Assembly (NCBI GenBank): GCA_009767595.1
Contig: VSDK01004339.1
Coordinates: 463,257 to 527,256 of the forward strand
Origin: Symbiodinium kawagutii
Lineage: Eukaryota > Sar > Dinophyceae > Suessiales > Symbiodiniaceae
Reading direction: 5' to 3'
DNA: 64,000 bases
The notes under the pieces were generated by a model. The model searched no databases. It was not told the origin of the DNA and saw only the letters and a program-made list of their open reading frames with translations. This document shows positions 11,127 to 20,900 of this stretch, one piece after another (within the stretch, counting starts at the first letter, position 1; every line of letters starts with the position of its first letter). A program made the position numbers and the translations under genes.

Positions 11127-11260
11127 GGTGCTTTCTCAGGGGACCCCAAATCATTGTGTTTTTTCGAACCATTTATAGCAAAAATATGACTATAGATGGT
11201 TTGAAAAAGACGAATAAACCAATTCCATAGCTTTGGAGTTCGCTTCTTTGAAAAACCACC
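11127..11260. mobile_element. Family A inverted-repeat element (copy 3, diverged)
   Basis: GGTGCTTTCTCAGGGGACCC at the left and TTCTTTGAAAAACCACC at the right. The interior is longer than in other copies. Confidence 0.65.
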
Positions 11261-11366
11261 ATATAGTAGTTGTCTAAGGATCATTGTTGGTGATTATCCC
11301 ATATGTTCAAACCACTTTGAATATCTATAAATCATAGATCATGAATCCCATCCCCCTGAATCCCAG

Positions 11367-11545
11367 CAAGGGATCGCTCCGAGGTCGAAGAATCCCACCC
11401 TTCTGCCCAAGCCTTCAGCATCGCTGATGAGGGAGCAGATTCGCTCCAAGGTGTGCCTCGGATCACCACTTTCGGCATCGAAGAAAACCATCGAAGAGAA
11501 CCGCACTGAAATCAGCTTCAGCTTATTGAACTCTCCTTGTCCTTG
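11367..11545 (+). CDS. Candidate exon, unrecognised protein
   Basis: A 179-bp island after acceptor ATCCCAG, ending at donor TTG|GTGAGG. The most GC-biased frame reads QGIAPRSKNPTLLPKPSASL, MREQIRSKVCLGSPLSASKK, TIEENRTEISFSLLNSPCP. A second frame (DRSEVEESHPSAQAFSIADE) is also open for much of the length. Confidence 0.5.
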
Positions 11546-13002
11546 GTGAGGGCTTTTACTATAAGGTGATTCTTGATTATCATTTATAGTGCTTTTATTC
11601 TTTGATTTTTTGAGGGTGTGGGTCGACATCCCTACATGTGGAGACGAAGCTGATGAACATGTGTGGACCATTAGTTCTCCACATCATTACAGTATTTGAA
11701 TATTCAACAAGTTCTTTGAACTGCAGGCATATTTTGACGGCCGCAGGAAAAGCTATGGGTCACAGGCCACTGCGAGCTAAAGGTAAGCACGTCTAGGCCT
11801 CTAGGCACCATATGCGCAACTCTTCGGAGGTACCTGATGGCTATGGAAAATCACGTTTGAAACTCACTCGTCTACTCGTCTTAGCAGCGGCAATCCAAGG
11901 ATTGAACGTCACTGTTTGCGGCAAATTGGAGCCACACAGGAGCCCAGCATGCTGCACCGGGCTTGCAAGAAGTGTCTCCAAAATTTGTGAGCAAGCAAAA
12001 TTTGCCACTGCCGTCACCCTAAAATTCATCCATATTTGTTTATTAATCCATATTGATCCCAAAGATCTATTAATTCCCAATCAACTATTAATCCATATCA
12101 GTCTATTCATTCATCCTTGTATTGATCCTTTTCTGACCGTTTGGGTTGGGAATCAATTGGGCGACCATTTGATGCTGTGAGTCTTTGCATTTTGCAGGGG
12201 GACGCAACTCTTGTTCTCATAAGATACACCTCATCACCACTACTGTATAATTGGAACATGTGACCACAAGACATGTTCTAACATGAATGGACATCAGACA
12301 GTGGTTCAGCATTTGCCAAGAAAGTCGATGAAAGTTGGCGGTTTATGATTTCGGACCACATTGAGAGTCTTCCAGAAGGCCGGTAATCATGCCGTTTGTG
12401 CTCCTTTGTACACTGGAAGTGCAGGTCGTATCAGGTAGTTACAAGTTACAAGAGCTATGTATTGCTACGTTGATGGCATGGTCCGTACACCCCCAGGTTT
12501 CCCCTCCCGACCATCAGGCAGGTATGGATGATCCACGGATTCATAGCTTTTCGACGGTGAACATTGGGATCCGTAGGTCCACTGAAGGATTATCATCCTC
12601 ATCATGCTCATTATCCTGTTGGTGGGTCAACGTCCCAACTCTTGCTGTTTGATATTCTTGCTGCCAAGCCTCCTGTTTTATGTTTGTGACATTCATTTTG
12701 CTGTATATATCATTTATATATATATATGTATATATATTTATATATATATATATAAGTATCTATATATAAGTATCTATCTAATATGTTTCCATAGATACCA
12801 CTGCCCCGTATTTTACATATCGTATTTGTGTCAATATACCTCTAACGCTTACGTATTATAACATCGGCAGCTTTAGCCATCAATGGCTGGTGCTTTACCA
12901 CCAAAGACAAGGGTGGTTTGTGAATGTTAACTGCCGGCTTTGCCATCGATGGTTCTCAACCCCCGGGGCATTCGCATATCCAAAAATCGCTGGTAATGAT
13001 TT
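11546..13002. other. Probable intron/intergenic, no supported exon
   Basis: AT-rich with ATTAATCC-type words at 12030-12120 and a TA array at 12711-12775. Frames at 11812-12180 and 12389-12652 are open but lack convincing splice sites or coding bias. Confidence 0.35.
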
Positions 13003-13124
13003 AACAATGGGTCAATATTCATGAACCAACCAACTACTGGGGGATAATAACCAACAAGAGTAGGGAAAACAATGGTTAATGACAGGGGAACGAGAGGTAC
13101 AGGGTGAACTGACCCACAGCCATT
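13003..13124. mobile_element. Family B inverted-repeat element (diverged)
   Basis: Left end AATGGGTCAATATTC, internal GGGGGATAATAACCAACAAG and AGGGAAAACAATGGTTAATG, right end GAACTGACCCACAGCC. Order and interior match the other B copies. Confidence 0.75.
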
Positions 13125-13238
13125 TGAGGGGTAATAGAACTAAAAAAGATCAGCAATTCATAACAGGACTCTCCCTAGTAATTCCATCCATAGCTTTGGG
13201 GAATGCCTTGAGAACCCCCACCATCATCGACCCTTCAG

Positions 13239-13361
13239 GAAGCGCCAGTGGAGGCGAGGATGGGGGCCCAGCCATGGGATGGCCGGCCCTCCGTTGGTCG
13301 ATGGGTTGGTCCTGAGGCCGTGGTCCCCAGTCGGCAGTGGTTTCCCTCTGAATCCTCATGA
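13239..13361 (+). CDS. Candidate terminal exon, unrecognised protein
   Basis: After acceptor CCCTTCAG, phase 0: EAPVEARMGAQPWDGRPSVG, RWVGPEAVVPSRQWFPSESS, stop. It is GC-rich and followed at once by a 16-bp tandem repeat. Other frames are also open. Confidence 0.4.
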   Translation, partial: EAPVEARMGAQPWDGRPSVGRWVGPEAVVPSRQWFPSESS

Positions 13362-13456
13362 AAATCGATGGTCATGAAAATTGATGGTTATAAAAATCGA
13401 TGGTCATGAAAATTGATGGTTATAAAAATTGATGGTTATGAAAATTGATGCTTATA
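13361..13456. repeat. 16-bp tandem repeat AAAATTGATGGTTATA
   Basis: About six copies alternating AAAATCGATGGTCATG and AAAATTGATGGTTATA. The alternation suggests a 32-bp higher-order unit. Confidence 0.9.
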
Positions 13457-13680
13457 CAATGACAAGTGATAGTTGAATTAGTTGATTGCTAATGATGCCT
13501 GCAAAAAACAGCAGAGTAGTTACAAGCTCACGGAGATGGAAACAAGAATGCGCCCCTCGAAACTAAACCCCGGCCTTCACGAAATGTTCCAACGCCGTGG
13601 GTCGACTTGCTAAAAGGAGAAGAAGAAAGAGAACTCCAATCAGGCAGCGCAGATGGTTTTGCTACAAACTGAATGCACAG

Positions 13681-13788
13681 ATGCCAAGGGTGGATGCCAA
13701 TGCCGGGGAACAAACCGACCAAGATCGACAAGTTTCAGGGGCAAAAGCACATGCATAGGCAAATGATCATCGCCAGAGATGGCTCGCG
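13681..13788 (+). CDS. Candidate exon, unrecognised protein
   Basis: After acceptor TGCACAG the frame reads CQGWMPMPGNKPTKIDKFQG, QKHMHRQMIIARDGS and ends at the strong donor CG|GTACGT. Third positions are about three-quarters G/C. The leftover CG joins in phase with the exon at 13829. Confidence 0.55.
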
Positions 13789-13828
13789 GTACGTTTGACC
13801 TGCAAATGACAGCGTTTTCACTGTCCAG

Positions 13829-13913
13829 AGACCTGACCCAGAGATGCCACAAAGCTGTGGGAAGGTATGGAACCCTTGCCGGTCTCAATCGGTCTAATTC
13901 CACAGTGATGTAA
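13829..13913 (+). CDS. Candidate terminal exon following 13681-13788
   Basis: After acceptor TTTTCACTGTCCAG, A + the previous CG gives Arg; then DLTQRCHKAVGRYGTLAGLN, RSNSTVM, stop. The intron would be only 40 bp, so the two may instead be one interrupted frame. Unrecognised. Confidence 0.35.
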
Positions 13914-14069
13914 TGAGAGTTGATAGTGGAACTCAATCAGAGTTAATTAAGCATGTTGAATGCCGGTGATGTAATGATAGTCGCTATATTCGTTCAAATC
14001 GTAAATATTTTTGCAGATGATTCTTGATGGTCTTTGTCTTGTGCACTTCTTTGAATGCCGTTGTCGCAG

Positions 14070-14177
14070 GTGGAAGAGGTGAAGAAGACAGCCAAGAGAA
14101 AGGGCAAGAAGGATGCCGAGGCCCTGGTCCAAGATGGTGCAGTTGCAAGCAGTCAAATGTACATTCCCAGGGCATAG
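14070..14177 (+). CDS. Candidate terminal exon, basic
   Basis: Acceptor GTTGTCGCAG, then phase 0: VEEVKKTAKRKGKKDAEALV, QDGAVASSQMYIPRA, stop. Third positions are strongly GC-biased. The Lys cluster could be a nuclear localisation signal. It does not join in phase to the exon ending at 13788. Confidence 0.5.
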   Translation: MEEVKKTAKRKGKKDAEALVQDGAVASSQMYIPRA

Positions 14178-14413
14178 GCTGCGCTAAAAATCAGGGTCAG
14201 GACATCAGTTCGTACATGTTCATGCGCATGAAGCCGTGATGCACCACGTGCAGGTGCCGACAATTGATCAGACCTCACCCTCAGATAAATGATCACAAAA
14301 AAGCGGAGAAAAAATCCTGTGTGTATATTACATGTTTCTTATTTTGCATGGTTGGAAGGTTACTAGTTTCTTGATGTTTCCTATATGTTTGTTCTTCTTT
14401 AAAACTTCCGCAG

Positions 14414-14477
14414 ATCAGAAGATGATTCCGGGCAAGTGAACTTGACTGTTCTGAGAGGCCCTCACCAGACTGGTTGA
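14414..14477 (+). CDS. Weak candidate exon
   Basis: After acceptor ACTTCCGCAG: SEDDSGQVNLTVLRGPHQTG, stop. An overlapping frame continues further (GVCIWDVLSNYTAQPQARKK, to about 14590), so the true frame is unclear. Confidence 0.25.
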
Positions 14478-15350
14478 TCCCTTCATCCAGGGCCAGATAT
14501 GCTAGCTCGGGGGTTTGCATCTGGGATGTCTTGAGCAACTACACTGCTCAACCGCAGGCTCGAAAGAAAAAGGAGGTGCGGAGAGAGAGCTGTATATATA
14601 TATATATATATAGATTGAAGCGCTTCAACTTAAAGTAAAGAGTCTACTGTGGATTCAAGATTCCAATTCTTGCGCCAGTTTGAGAGCCCATGTACAGATC
14701 ATTGATGCAAATGAATTTACAGCAGATATTGTGTGCACATGCGAATGTCATTGGTGTCATATAGGGCCTGATCCGCTGCTTCCTTTCCTGGTGGATCCAC
14801 GTTTGAGCTATGATGGTTTGTGATGAGACAAGCAGCAATCCCAAAAACCATTGGAAGTGTGACAGCGCCTTGGTACTTAGACCCGCCAGCGAACCAAGAT
14901 CTGTTTGTTTGGCTTGATTCATCAAGATTCAAAGGGTTGAGAAACCACACATTTGGTGAGACTGCATTGATTACCAGTTGTAAGATGATCATTGCAATTC
15001 TCCTGGTCTTCTCCTGTACATCATCACCGATTCTTGCTGTTCTTGTCATTCCACTTGTTTTGCCGCGTTGATTCGCAATGTACACCTCCTAGCTTCCTTC
15101 CTTCAGCAGTTTTCAATCTGTTTGACATGGTGACATGAACCATTATTATCAACGAACCATAAAAACAGATGAAAACCATAATTTACCATCAATTATGATG
15201 ATGCATTATTATGATTGCTATACGGCTATCATTATGCACTATCATTATCATTATACATTTCCAGTATCATTATCATTATTATGATATATTATTATCATTA
15301 CTATTATCACTATCATTCTCATTACTACTTTCCATGATTCTCCCAGTCAG

Positions 15351-15431
15351 TCTGACCATTCGCTTTGTGGCACGCCCGAAGTGCCGCCAAGGAGGAGGAA
15401 GTGCCGAACGTGCCTGCTGTGCCCAGCGCAG
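15351..15431 (+). CDS. Candidate exon with CxxCxxC
   Basis: Acceptor CAGTCAG, donor CAG|GTGGGC, 81 bp, phase 0 at both ends: SDHSLCGTPEVPPRRRKCRT then CLLCPAQ. The GC bias is strong. The CRTCLLC run could bind metal, but the piece is too short to assign. Confidence 0.5.
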
Positions 15432-16335
15432 GTGGGCGACGGATGGTTGACGGTGAACGGCACCTTTTTTGGTGTTTCAGTAGTGCATTTCGAAAACAAA
15501 TAGAATATCTATCATTTTGTTGCAATGGTTTGTAAAAATGATTCACTGTTGATTATCACCAATCATTCCCGGTTTATCATTCATCACCAATCATTGATGA
15601 TGATTAGGACTGGAGTATTGGCTCGTGGTCCCAGTAATGCAATGTTTCTAATGGCATCATTCATGATCATCAATCATGCATATCATTGGTTCTTTCATGC
15701 TCCTCCTGGTTCACTGACGCTGGCATTAGATTGACGCTGCGCGTCTCTGGTCAGATTCCCGCTTTTCTATATTTAACCAGAAGCTAGCTGAAATGATTTG
15801 AGGTTTTTCGACTCATTTTGTAAATCAACCACCAGATTACCAACTCAGTATGGCAGCACTTTGGCCAAGCTCTAGAAACTACGGGGCTTTCTTTCACCAA
15901 TCCTTTCTGACAGTTTTATGACTAAGAAACCGGTCATCCCAGTGACCGGTCGTATGTTTTGTCGCCGTGGGAGTTGATAGCCTGGCATAGCCACTTTTCG
16001 TGGGCTACGTTTTCGCCGGCCGCCCTGGCTTAGCTATGAGACCAGAAAGACCATGACATGAAGCTATCAGAAGGAAGAAGAAATGATTTTGGTCACTCCA
16101 GATGTTTAGTGGCAAATTTGTTTACATTTGTTTGCATCAAATCACATGCCGTCCAACGAGTTGGTCTCCCCACAAAACTGGTTGAATTCTGCTAGGGGGG
16201 TCCCCATTCCTGAGAGTCGAAAGTATTGAAGCTCCAAGAATATGATATACTGGATCTTCTGGGTGCATTGCTTATCCCTTTTTGGGATCTTGCATTTTCC
16301 TTGGTGCACTCACGCAACGGGGCGCGTGCAGTGCG

Positions 16336-18111
16336 ATGCCGTCCAGGCAGGAGAACAACGAGACTGTTCGTTTGCTGCCCGTTTGGCACTTCTCTGTGCT
16401 GTTTGAGGGAGCCAGCACAGAGAGGGATCCATTGACTCTGTGCACTTTTGTTGCCTTCTTCCAGTTCAAGGTGATCTGCCACGAACGTGTTTACAAACGT
16501 GAAAAGTGCAACTGTGTTGAGTACTCCTGGAGCATCAAGCGGCGCTTCAGCGACTTTCAGGAGTTGGATTGTGGTCTACGGTCTGCAGTGCCAGACTGCC
16601 CTGCTTTGCCAAAGACGGTCTCCTTTTGGAACCAAATCTGTCCTTCAGAGAACTTTGTGAAGCACCGGGCCACTGAGCTCTTTCAGTATCTCAGCGCAGC
16701 CATCAGTCTCGCACAGAAGGTGGCAGAAACATCGGGCTATTTGGATGCTGCTGATCTATGTGCCAATTTGCCAATCTTTCTTGGCATGCAGGAGGCATCT
16801 GAGCCCCGAGCATGGGCGCCACCATCATCAGAGGAACGTCAAGTAGCTTTGGTGCACTCCTTTGACAGGGGCACTTTCGTCTCTGGACACTTGGAAGCAG
16901 GCACCCAGCTCACGAAGCACAATCGTCAGGCAACTCTTGGAAACCTCAATTGTACACATGCTGAGGTACGGGTGGTCAAAGCTTCCAAGCTCCCTCAGAC
17001 TCGACGTGGAGCCAAGGAGGCACAGAAGGCTGTCACGATGCCCTCATCTCCTACGATGGATGGCTCGTTTTGCAGCTCTGTGGGGTCGGAAGCGTCCTCA
17101 CCGCTGCCGTCCCCAGCCGAATCTCGAGCCACCTCCCCCAGGAAGAGAGCTGTCTCGGATGAATCCATTGCCAGCACTGCAGACACCAAGGGGCAACTGG
17201 TCTTTGAGTTGCAGATGTTGGAGGTGTTGGAGGTGCCAGTGAAAAAAACACCCTCGCCTTGTGTGTGGATGGAAGTGGATCTTGACAATGAATCGTTGAG
17301 GAGCAATGAGCATCGTCAATGGTGGCTTTGGGCTCTTGCACGAAAGAATGGTGAGGAATCATCGGTGCCCAAAGGAAACTTCAACGCAGACTTGGAGAGA
17401 AGGCGACTGCGAGAACGCTATGAGTGCGTTGCGGCACTGTGGCGTGAGCTGAGCATTGACAATGAGGTCTTGCATACCATCATGGGCTATGGGGCAGAAG
17501 GGCGCACCTTGGTCCTGACGCACCAGATTGCACCAAGCTTCACCAGCTTGCACAGTTTTAGCTTCAAAAAAGATCGTTGCCATCTTTTGCTTACACAGGC
17601 ACTCCAGGCGTTAGTCTACCTCCACGGACAGAATTTGGCCCATGGACATCTGTGCCCTGAGAGTTTCCTTGTGGATGATGGAGGAGAGATTGAAAAGCGA
17701 GTACGCCTGGTGTGGATGCCTGGACAGAAGCGTATTGAAGGATCCCGGCGTGTGCCGGCCACCCTGGGCTTCAAAGGCCCTGGTGAAGACAGCAGCCCAG
17801 AAAGTGACATGTGGTCCTTTGCCTGTGTACTCTTGGTTTGGTATTTCAATTTCGCCCCGGCGCCTCATCCCTGGTTTCAATTTGTGAAGTGCCAACATCT
17901 CAGACAGGCCATTCATGAGGCCTTGGGGCAGAAAGAACCAGAACTTCCTCAGGCATTGCTAGAGCTACATAGCTCCGCAGCCGCAGCAGATGAGACTGAT
18001 GCGCACTTGCTGCTGGTTGCGCAAGTGTGCACCAGGTGCCTGCAATGGAGTCCTGAAGAGCGCTCAAGTGCCAAAGAGTTACAGCAAGAGGTGGAGATGG
18101 CGGACCTATGA
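16336..18111 (+). CDS. PX domain - pseudokinase protein
   Basis: A 591-residue frame from the ATG at 16336 (the frame is open from 16282). Residues about 40-155 form a PX domain: YSWSIKRRFSDFQELD (RRFSDF at 69-74), PALPKTVSFW, KHRATELFQYL. PX domains bind phosphoinositides on endosomal membranes. After a Ser/Pro-rich linker (240-275), residues about 352-589 look like a protein kinase fold. HRD is replaced by LAHGHLCPESFL (436-445), DFG by VRLVWMPG, and no VAIK lysine is seen, but the SDMWSFACVLLVW and CLQWSPEERSSAKEL landmarks remain. It is probably a catalytically dead scaffold. TTGCCTTCTTCCAG (16451-16464) looks like an acceptor, so the real exon may begin at 16465, with the RRFSDF part certain. 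A 69-bp GT-AG intron at 16396-16464 would keep the frame. Confidence 0.8.
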   Translation: MPSRQENNETVRLLPVWHFSVLFEGASTERDPLTLCTFVAFFQFKVICHERVYKREKCNCVEYSWSIKRRFSDFQELDCGLRSAVPDCPALPKTVSFWNQICPSENFVKHRATELFQYLSAAISLAQKVAETSGYLDAADLCANLPIFLGMQEASEPRAWAPPSSEERQVALVHSFDRGTFVSGHLEAGTQLTKHNRQATLGNLNCTHAEVRVVKASKLPQTRRGAKEAQKAVTMPSSPTMDGSFCSSVGSEASSPLPSPAESRATSPRKRAVSDESIASTADTKGQLVFELQMLEVLEVPVKKTPSPCVWMEVDLDNESLRSNEHRQWWLWALARKNGEESSVPKGNFNADLERRRLRERYECVAALWRELSIDNEVLHTIMGYGAEGRTLVLTHQIAPSFTSLHSFSFKKDRCHLLLTQALQALVYLHGQNLAHGHLCPESFLVDDGGEIEKRVRLVWMPGQKRIEGSRRVPATLGFKGPGEDSSPESDMWSFACVLLVWYFNFAPAPHPWFQFVKCQHLRQAIHEALGQKEPELPQALLELHSSAAAADETDAHLLLVAQVCTRCLQWSPEERSSAKELQQEVEMADL

Positions 18112-18490
18112 CACTTTCGAGCCGATCGAATTAGCGCATTTTCTCAGGTAGCGGAGGCGCCCTGGGTACAGCACAGATGCAAGTTTTGTTTCAATTAAGG
18201 AAACCGTTTCGACAGCACTCCCAAACGGTGCGGTCCGTAACGGTTGAGTCGGCAAGTTGGCCGAGTCGCCCCGGTTGAGTTCAGAGCCTGTGGAGGGCTT
18301 TGAGCATCGTGGTGGGCGAGTCCTGTGCTCAATCCGTGCAGGATACTATGGAGGTTCCAGGGATTTCCAGGGCAAAGGTCCCATCCTTCGCTTTCCTTTA
18401 GAAAAGATCCGGAAAGCTTTCCTTGGTGTACAAATTGCAGGGCAAAACCACATTTCTGCCGCTGGTGATTTTTACTGACCTTTTTTCCAG
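18112..18490. other. 3' flank of the PX-pseudokinase frame
   Basis: Mixed composition with no clear exon. CAGGGATTTCCAGGGCAAAG at about 18357 and the pyrimidine tract CTGACCTTTTTTCCAG at 18475-18490 are splice-like. Confidence 0.3.
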
Positions 18491-18853
18491 GGATCAGGCG
18501 TAGACACTGCGTGTCTACGTGTAGATCCTTGGATGGAATTGTACCTGCACTGCGGCTGTTTGAAGCGCACCGAGCGGGAATGCTGGCGTACAGTTCCCAT
18601 CAGTTTCCTTTTGATACCATTTTTGTGTTGTTTATGGATGGGGGCAAGATCTATCAAGGCAGCATTCCTGCTCCCAGTGCTGCCCCGTGCTGATCTGCTG
18701 ACAATCAAGTTGCAGTCCGCGCGGATTGAGAGCTGCGCACCTGATCGCAGGCTCGAAAAAATGCGGGGTGTCCGGGGAGTCCTAAGCGTTGGCCCTCCAA
18801 AATACATGCTTGAAAGAAGCCCTTTGCTGGAGTTGTCTTCTCATTTTCCCTAA
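18491..18853 (+). CDS. Candidate terminal exon, unrecognised protein
   Basis: After a textbook acceptor (CCTTTTTTCCAG) a 363-bp frame reads GSGVDTACLRVDPWMELYLH ... RADLLTIKLQSARIESCAPD ... KYMLERSPLLELSSHFP, stop. An overlapping frame (SLDGIVPALRLFEAHRAGML) is also open. Could be an exon or a long 3' UTR of the gene before it. Confidence 0.35.
   Translation, partial: GSGVDTACLRVDPWMELYLHCGCLKRTERECWRTVPISFLLIPFLCCLWMGARSIKAAFLLPVLPRADLLTIKLQSARIESCAPDRRLEKMRGVRGVLSVGPPKYMLERSPLLELSSHFP
18499..18519. other. Perfect 9-bp palindrome with 3-base loop
   Basis: CGTAGACAC-TGC-GTGTCTACG, eight bases after the acceptor at 18490. Could form a hairpin in RNA. Confidence 0.9.
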
Positions 18854-19415
18854 TATTTGGGATGGTTGATGGACGAACCGAAGATTCTTGGATATTTATT
18901 TGGTACGGATTATAAGCATGTAATTCAGCACCAAGCAGGCGGTGATTTCTTGTTGATTTGGTACCCTCAAGAGTTGACAATGCCCTATGAAGTGGCAAGG
19001 GCAGAGGACCGTTTCAGTTGGTGACATGGCACTGCGGCGGTGGTCCCGTCAGGTGTTAAAAAGGCAAGCGAAGCCAAGAAGTGCCGGGCCAGCGGCGATC
19101 CTGATGTGGAGGCAGCATGACTGGAGTGCCGGATGTGGGATGCTTACAGTCTGGTAGATTCACCTAGGACCTAGAAGAAGAAAACCCAGCATTTCGAGTT
19201 GTTTGCCGACAGCAACAATTGTGTATTTTGGTTTCCATGGTTAGTTTCCCAGAGAGTACAGCAATGGTTGGCAAGACTTTCAACTTTTTCAACTATCCAC
19301 CTTAATGTACTTCCTTGCCAGATATCGGGGTTACCTGCTGTTGATGCTTGATTAGTTGACGTTGATAGCAGCAATGAGGTATACCGACTGCATGAATCTG
19401 ACCAGAAATGACCAG

Positions 19416-19485
19416 GGCACTTTGGGGATGAGGATGCCTTCCTGCTCAAGGGTAGCCTTGGCCAGCGCCACTTGTCAACTCCCAG
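19416..19485 (+). CDS. Candidate exon, unrecognised protein
   Basis: After acceptor TGACCAG: HFGDEDAFLLKGSLGQRHLS TP, then a possible GC donor (CCCAG|GCAAAC). Good third-position GC, but short. Confidence 0.4.
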
Positions 19486-19718
19486 GCAAACAACACTGGC
19501 TGGATTTTTCTAGCTTTAGGTCCCTCTCTCGAGCCAAATCTGGATAAGAAGGATACAAGGATAGCCAGATACTCCATGGTGCTGGGCCCCAAAAGTGGGT
19601 CCCTGTTGACTGGGCCCCTCTACTGCATACAACATTTACCTCCTATAAAACGACCAAAATGTACGTAAATCTCCCATACCTGTGGCAAAAATAGGGAAAA
19701 CACTACGACTGTACGTAG

Positions 19719-19824
19719 GTCGTTGGCCCGCGGCTCGAAGCGGGCAGCTGCAAGCTGGAGGATGTGTCCTCGTGTAGCTCCTCAAGGGCCCATTGGTTCA
19801 TGATTTTGATTGAGTTGTTCCAGG
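19719..19824 (+). CDS. Candidate exon, Ser/Cys-rich
   Basis: After acceptor TGTACGTAG: VVGPRLEAGSCKLEDVSSCS, SSRAHWFMILIELFQ. Possible donor G|GTTTGT at 19825. Unrecognised. Confidence 0.4.
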
Positions 19825-19986
19825 GTTTGTTTCACAGTCACCATTTTGATGCCAATAGGTGATTACCAATAGGTGAGTCATCCGAGTGTATTTTAAGAGG
19901 CTTGTTCCAAGAGCACAAGGGACCAGGACAAGGTCCTAACGACACTTTCAGGCATTCAGTCCTAGGGTAAAAGGGTTTGGAGATGT

Positions 19987-20211
19987 TTGGGGCTTCAAGA
20001 CTTTCCTGACATTGCTTTAGAATTTAGTGCCTTTGGGGGTTCAGAGCTCACGCGCTTTGCAGTTCAACAGAGGTTTCGGCAGGTCATGCGCAGCAAAATG
20101 TCAATGTGTGATTCCAACGTGTTTGACTCAGAAGTTGTTTTCCTAACCAATGGATTAATTGAGCACTATTACCATCATCAAGCATGGTTGACCGTGATTA
20201 CTAACACTTAA
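19987..20211 (+). CDS. Weak candidate exon
   Basis: An open frame containing ALEFSAFGGSELTRFAVQQR then FRQVMRSKMSMCDSNVFDSE. The coding-like part is about 20005-20145. No family recognised. Confidence 0.3.
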   Translation: MGLQDFPDIALEFSAFGGSELTRFAVQQRFRQVMRSKMSMCDSNVFDSEVVFLTNGLIEHYYHHQAWLTVITNT

Positions 20212-20779
20212 TAGCCACCAACATAGCCATTCATATTGGTAGCCCACTAGTATTAGAAATCGTGAAATAGAGGTAACATTCAACTACCTATGAATTTTGA
20301 TTAGCCATTATCAACTACGTATTGTTAGCTATAGCCGCTATTGACCATCATTGTAGCAATTATCAATCATTATTGCGTCATTATTCGCCGTTATTGAACA
20401 TCCACCATTAGCCATGATAAGTCCATTCTCCCATGCACCGGTTTCTAACCATTAACATCTTCAGGTCACCCGAATAGATCAGCAACTATCCCTTATAACA
20501 GTCACACTAGTCATCACTAGGCAACATCCAATCGTTGGCCATCCTGAGCCATACAACTCGCCATCAGTATCATCATTGCAATAATCGTAAGAATACAATG
20601 CGTTGATTTATTCCCAGCCGTTCTCAACAAGCATTATAACCACCATCTATGAATTACAATATAATATCTCTATACATATATATATATATATATACGTATG
20701 TAATCGTATTTATATATATATACATATGTAAGTATATATTATAAATCTAACTAAACATCCACCTATTCATCTACCTGTC

Positions 20780-20806
<27 letters not shown>
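20212..20806. repeat. AACCAT-rich then TA-rich sequence before the retroelement
   Basis: Repeated GCCATTA/AACCATC words to about 20650, then TA microsatellites. The last one (20779-20806) runs directly into the retroelement repeat at 20807. No gene. Confidence 0.7.
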
Positions 20807-20810
<4 letters not shown>

Positions 20811-20900
20811 GACTGTGCACACGTGGTGCCATATGGATCTCGCTCGACGCAGGGAACTCTGGTGGTTCAAAAGAGTGCCCGATTGGTGTCTTTAGGGAAA
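20807..20900 (+). repeat. 5' copy of 94-bp terminal direct repeat
   Basis: TTGTGACTGTGCACACGTGG ... GTCTTTAGGGAAA, matching 27934-28027 with a single A/G difference. It begins TG, as LTRs do, but the gag reading frame already runs through it (from 20813), so it may be a partial LTR or the start of a second tandem unit. Confidence 0.9.

Noticed and set aside
13640..13936. 98-residue minus-strand frame
   Set aside because: The + strand here has higher third-position GC and a GTACGT donor.
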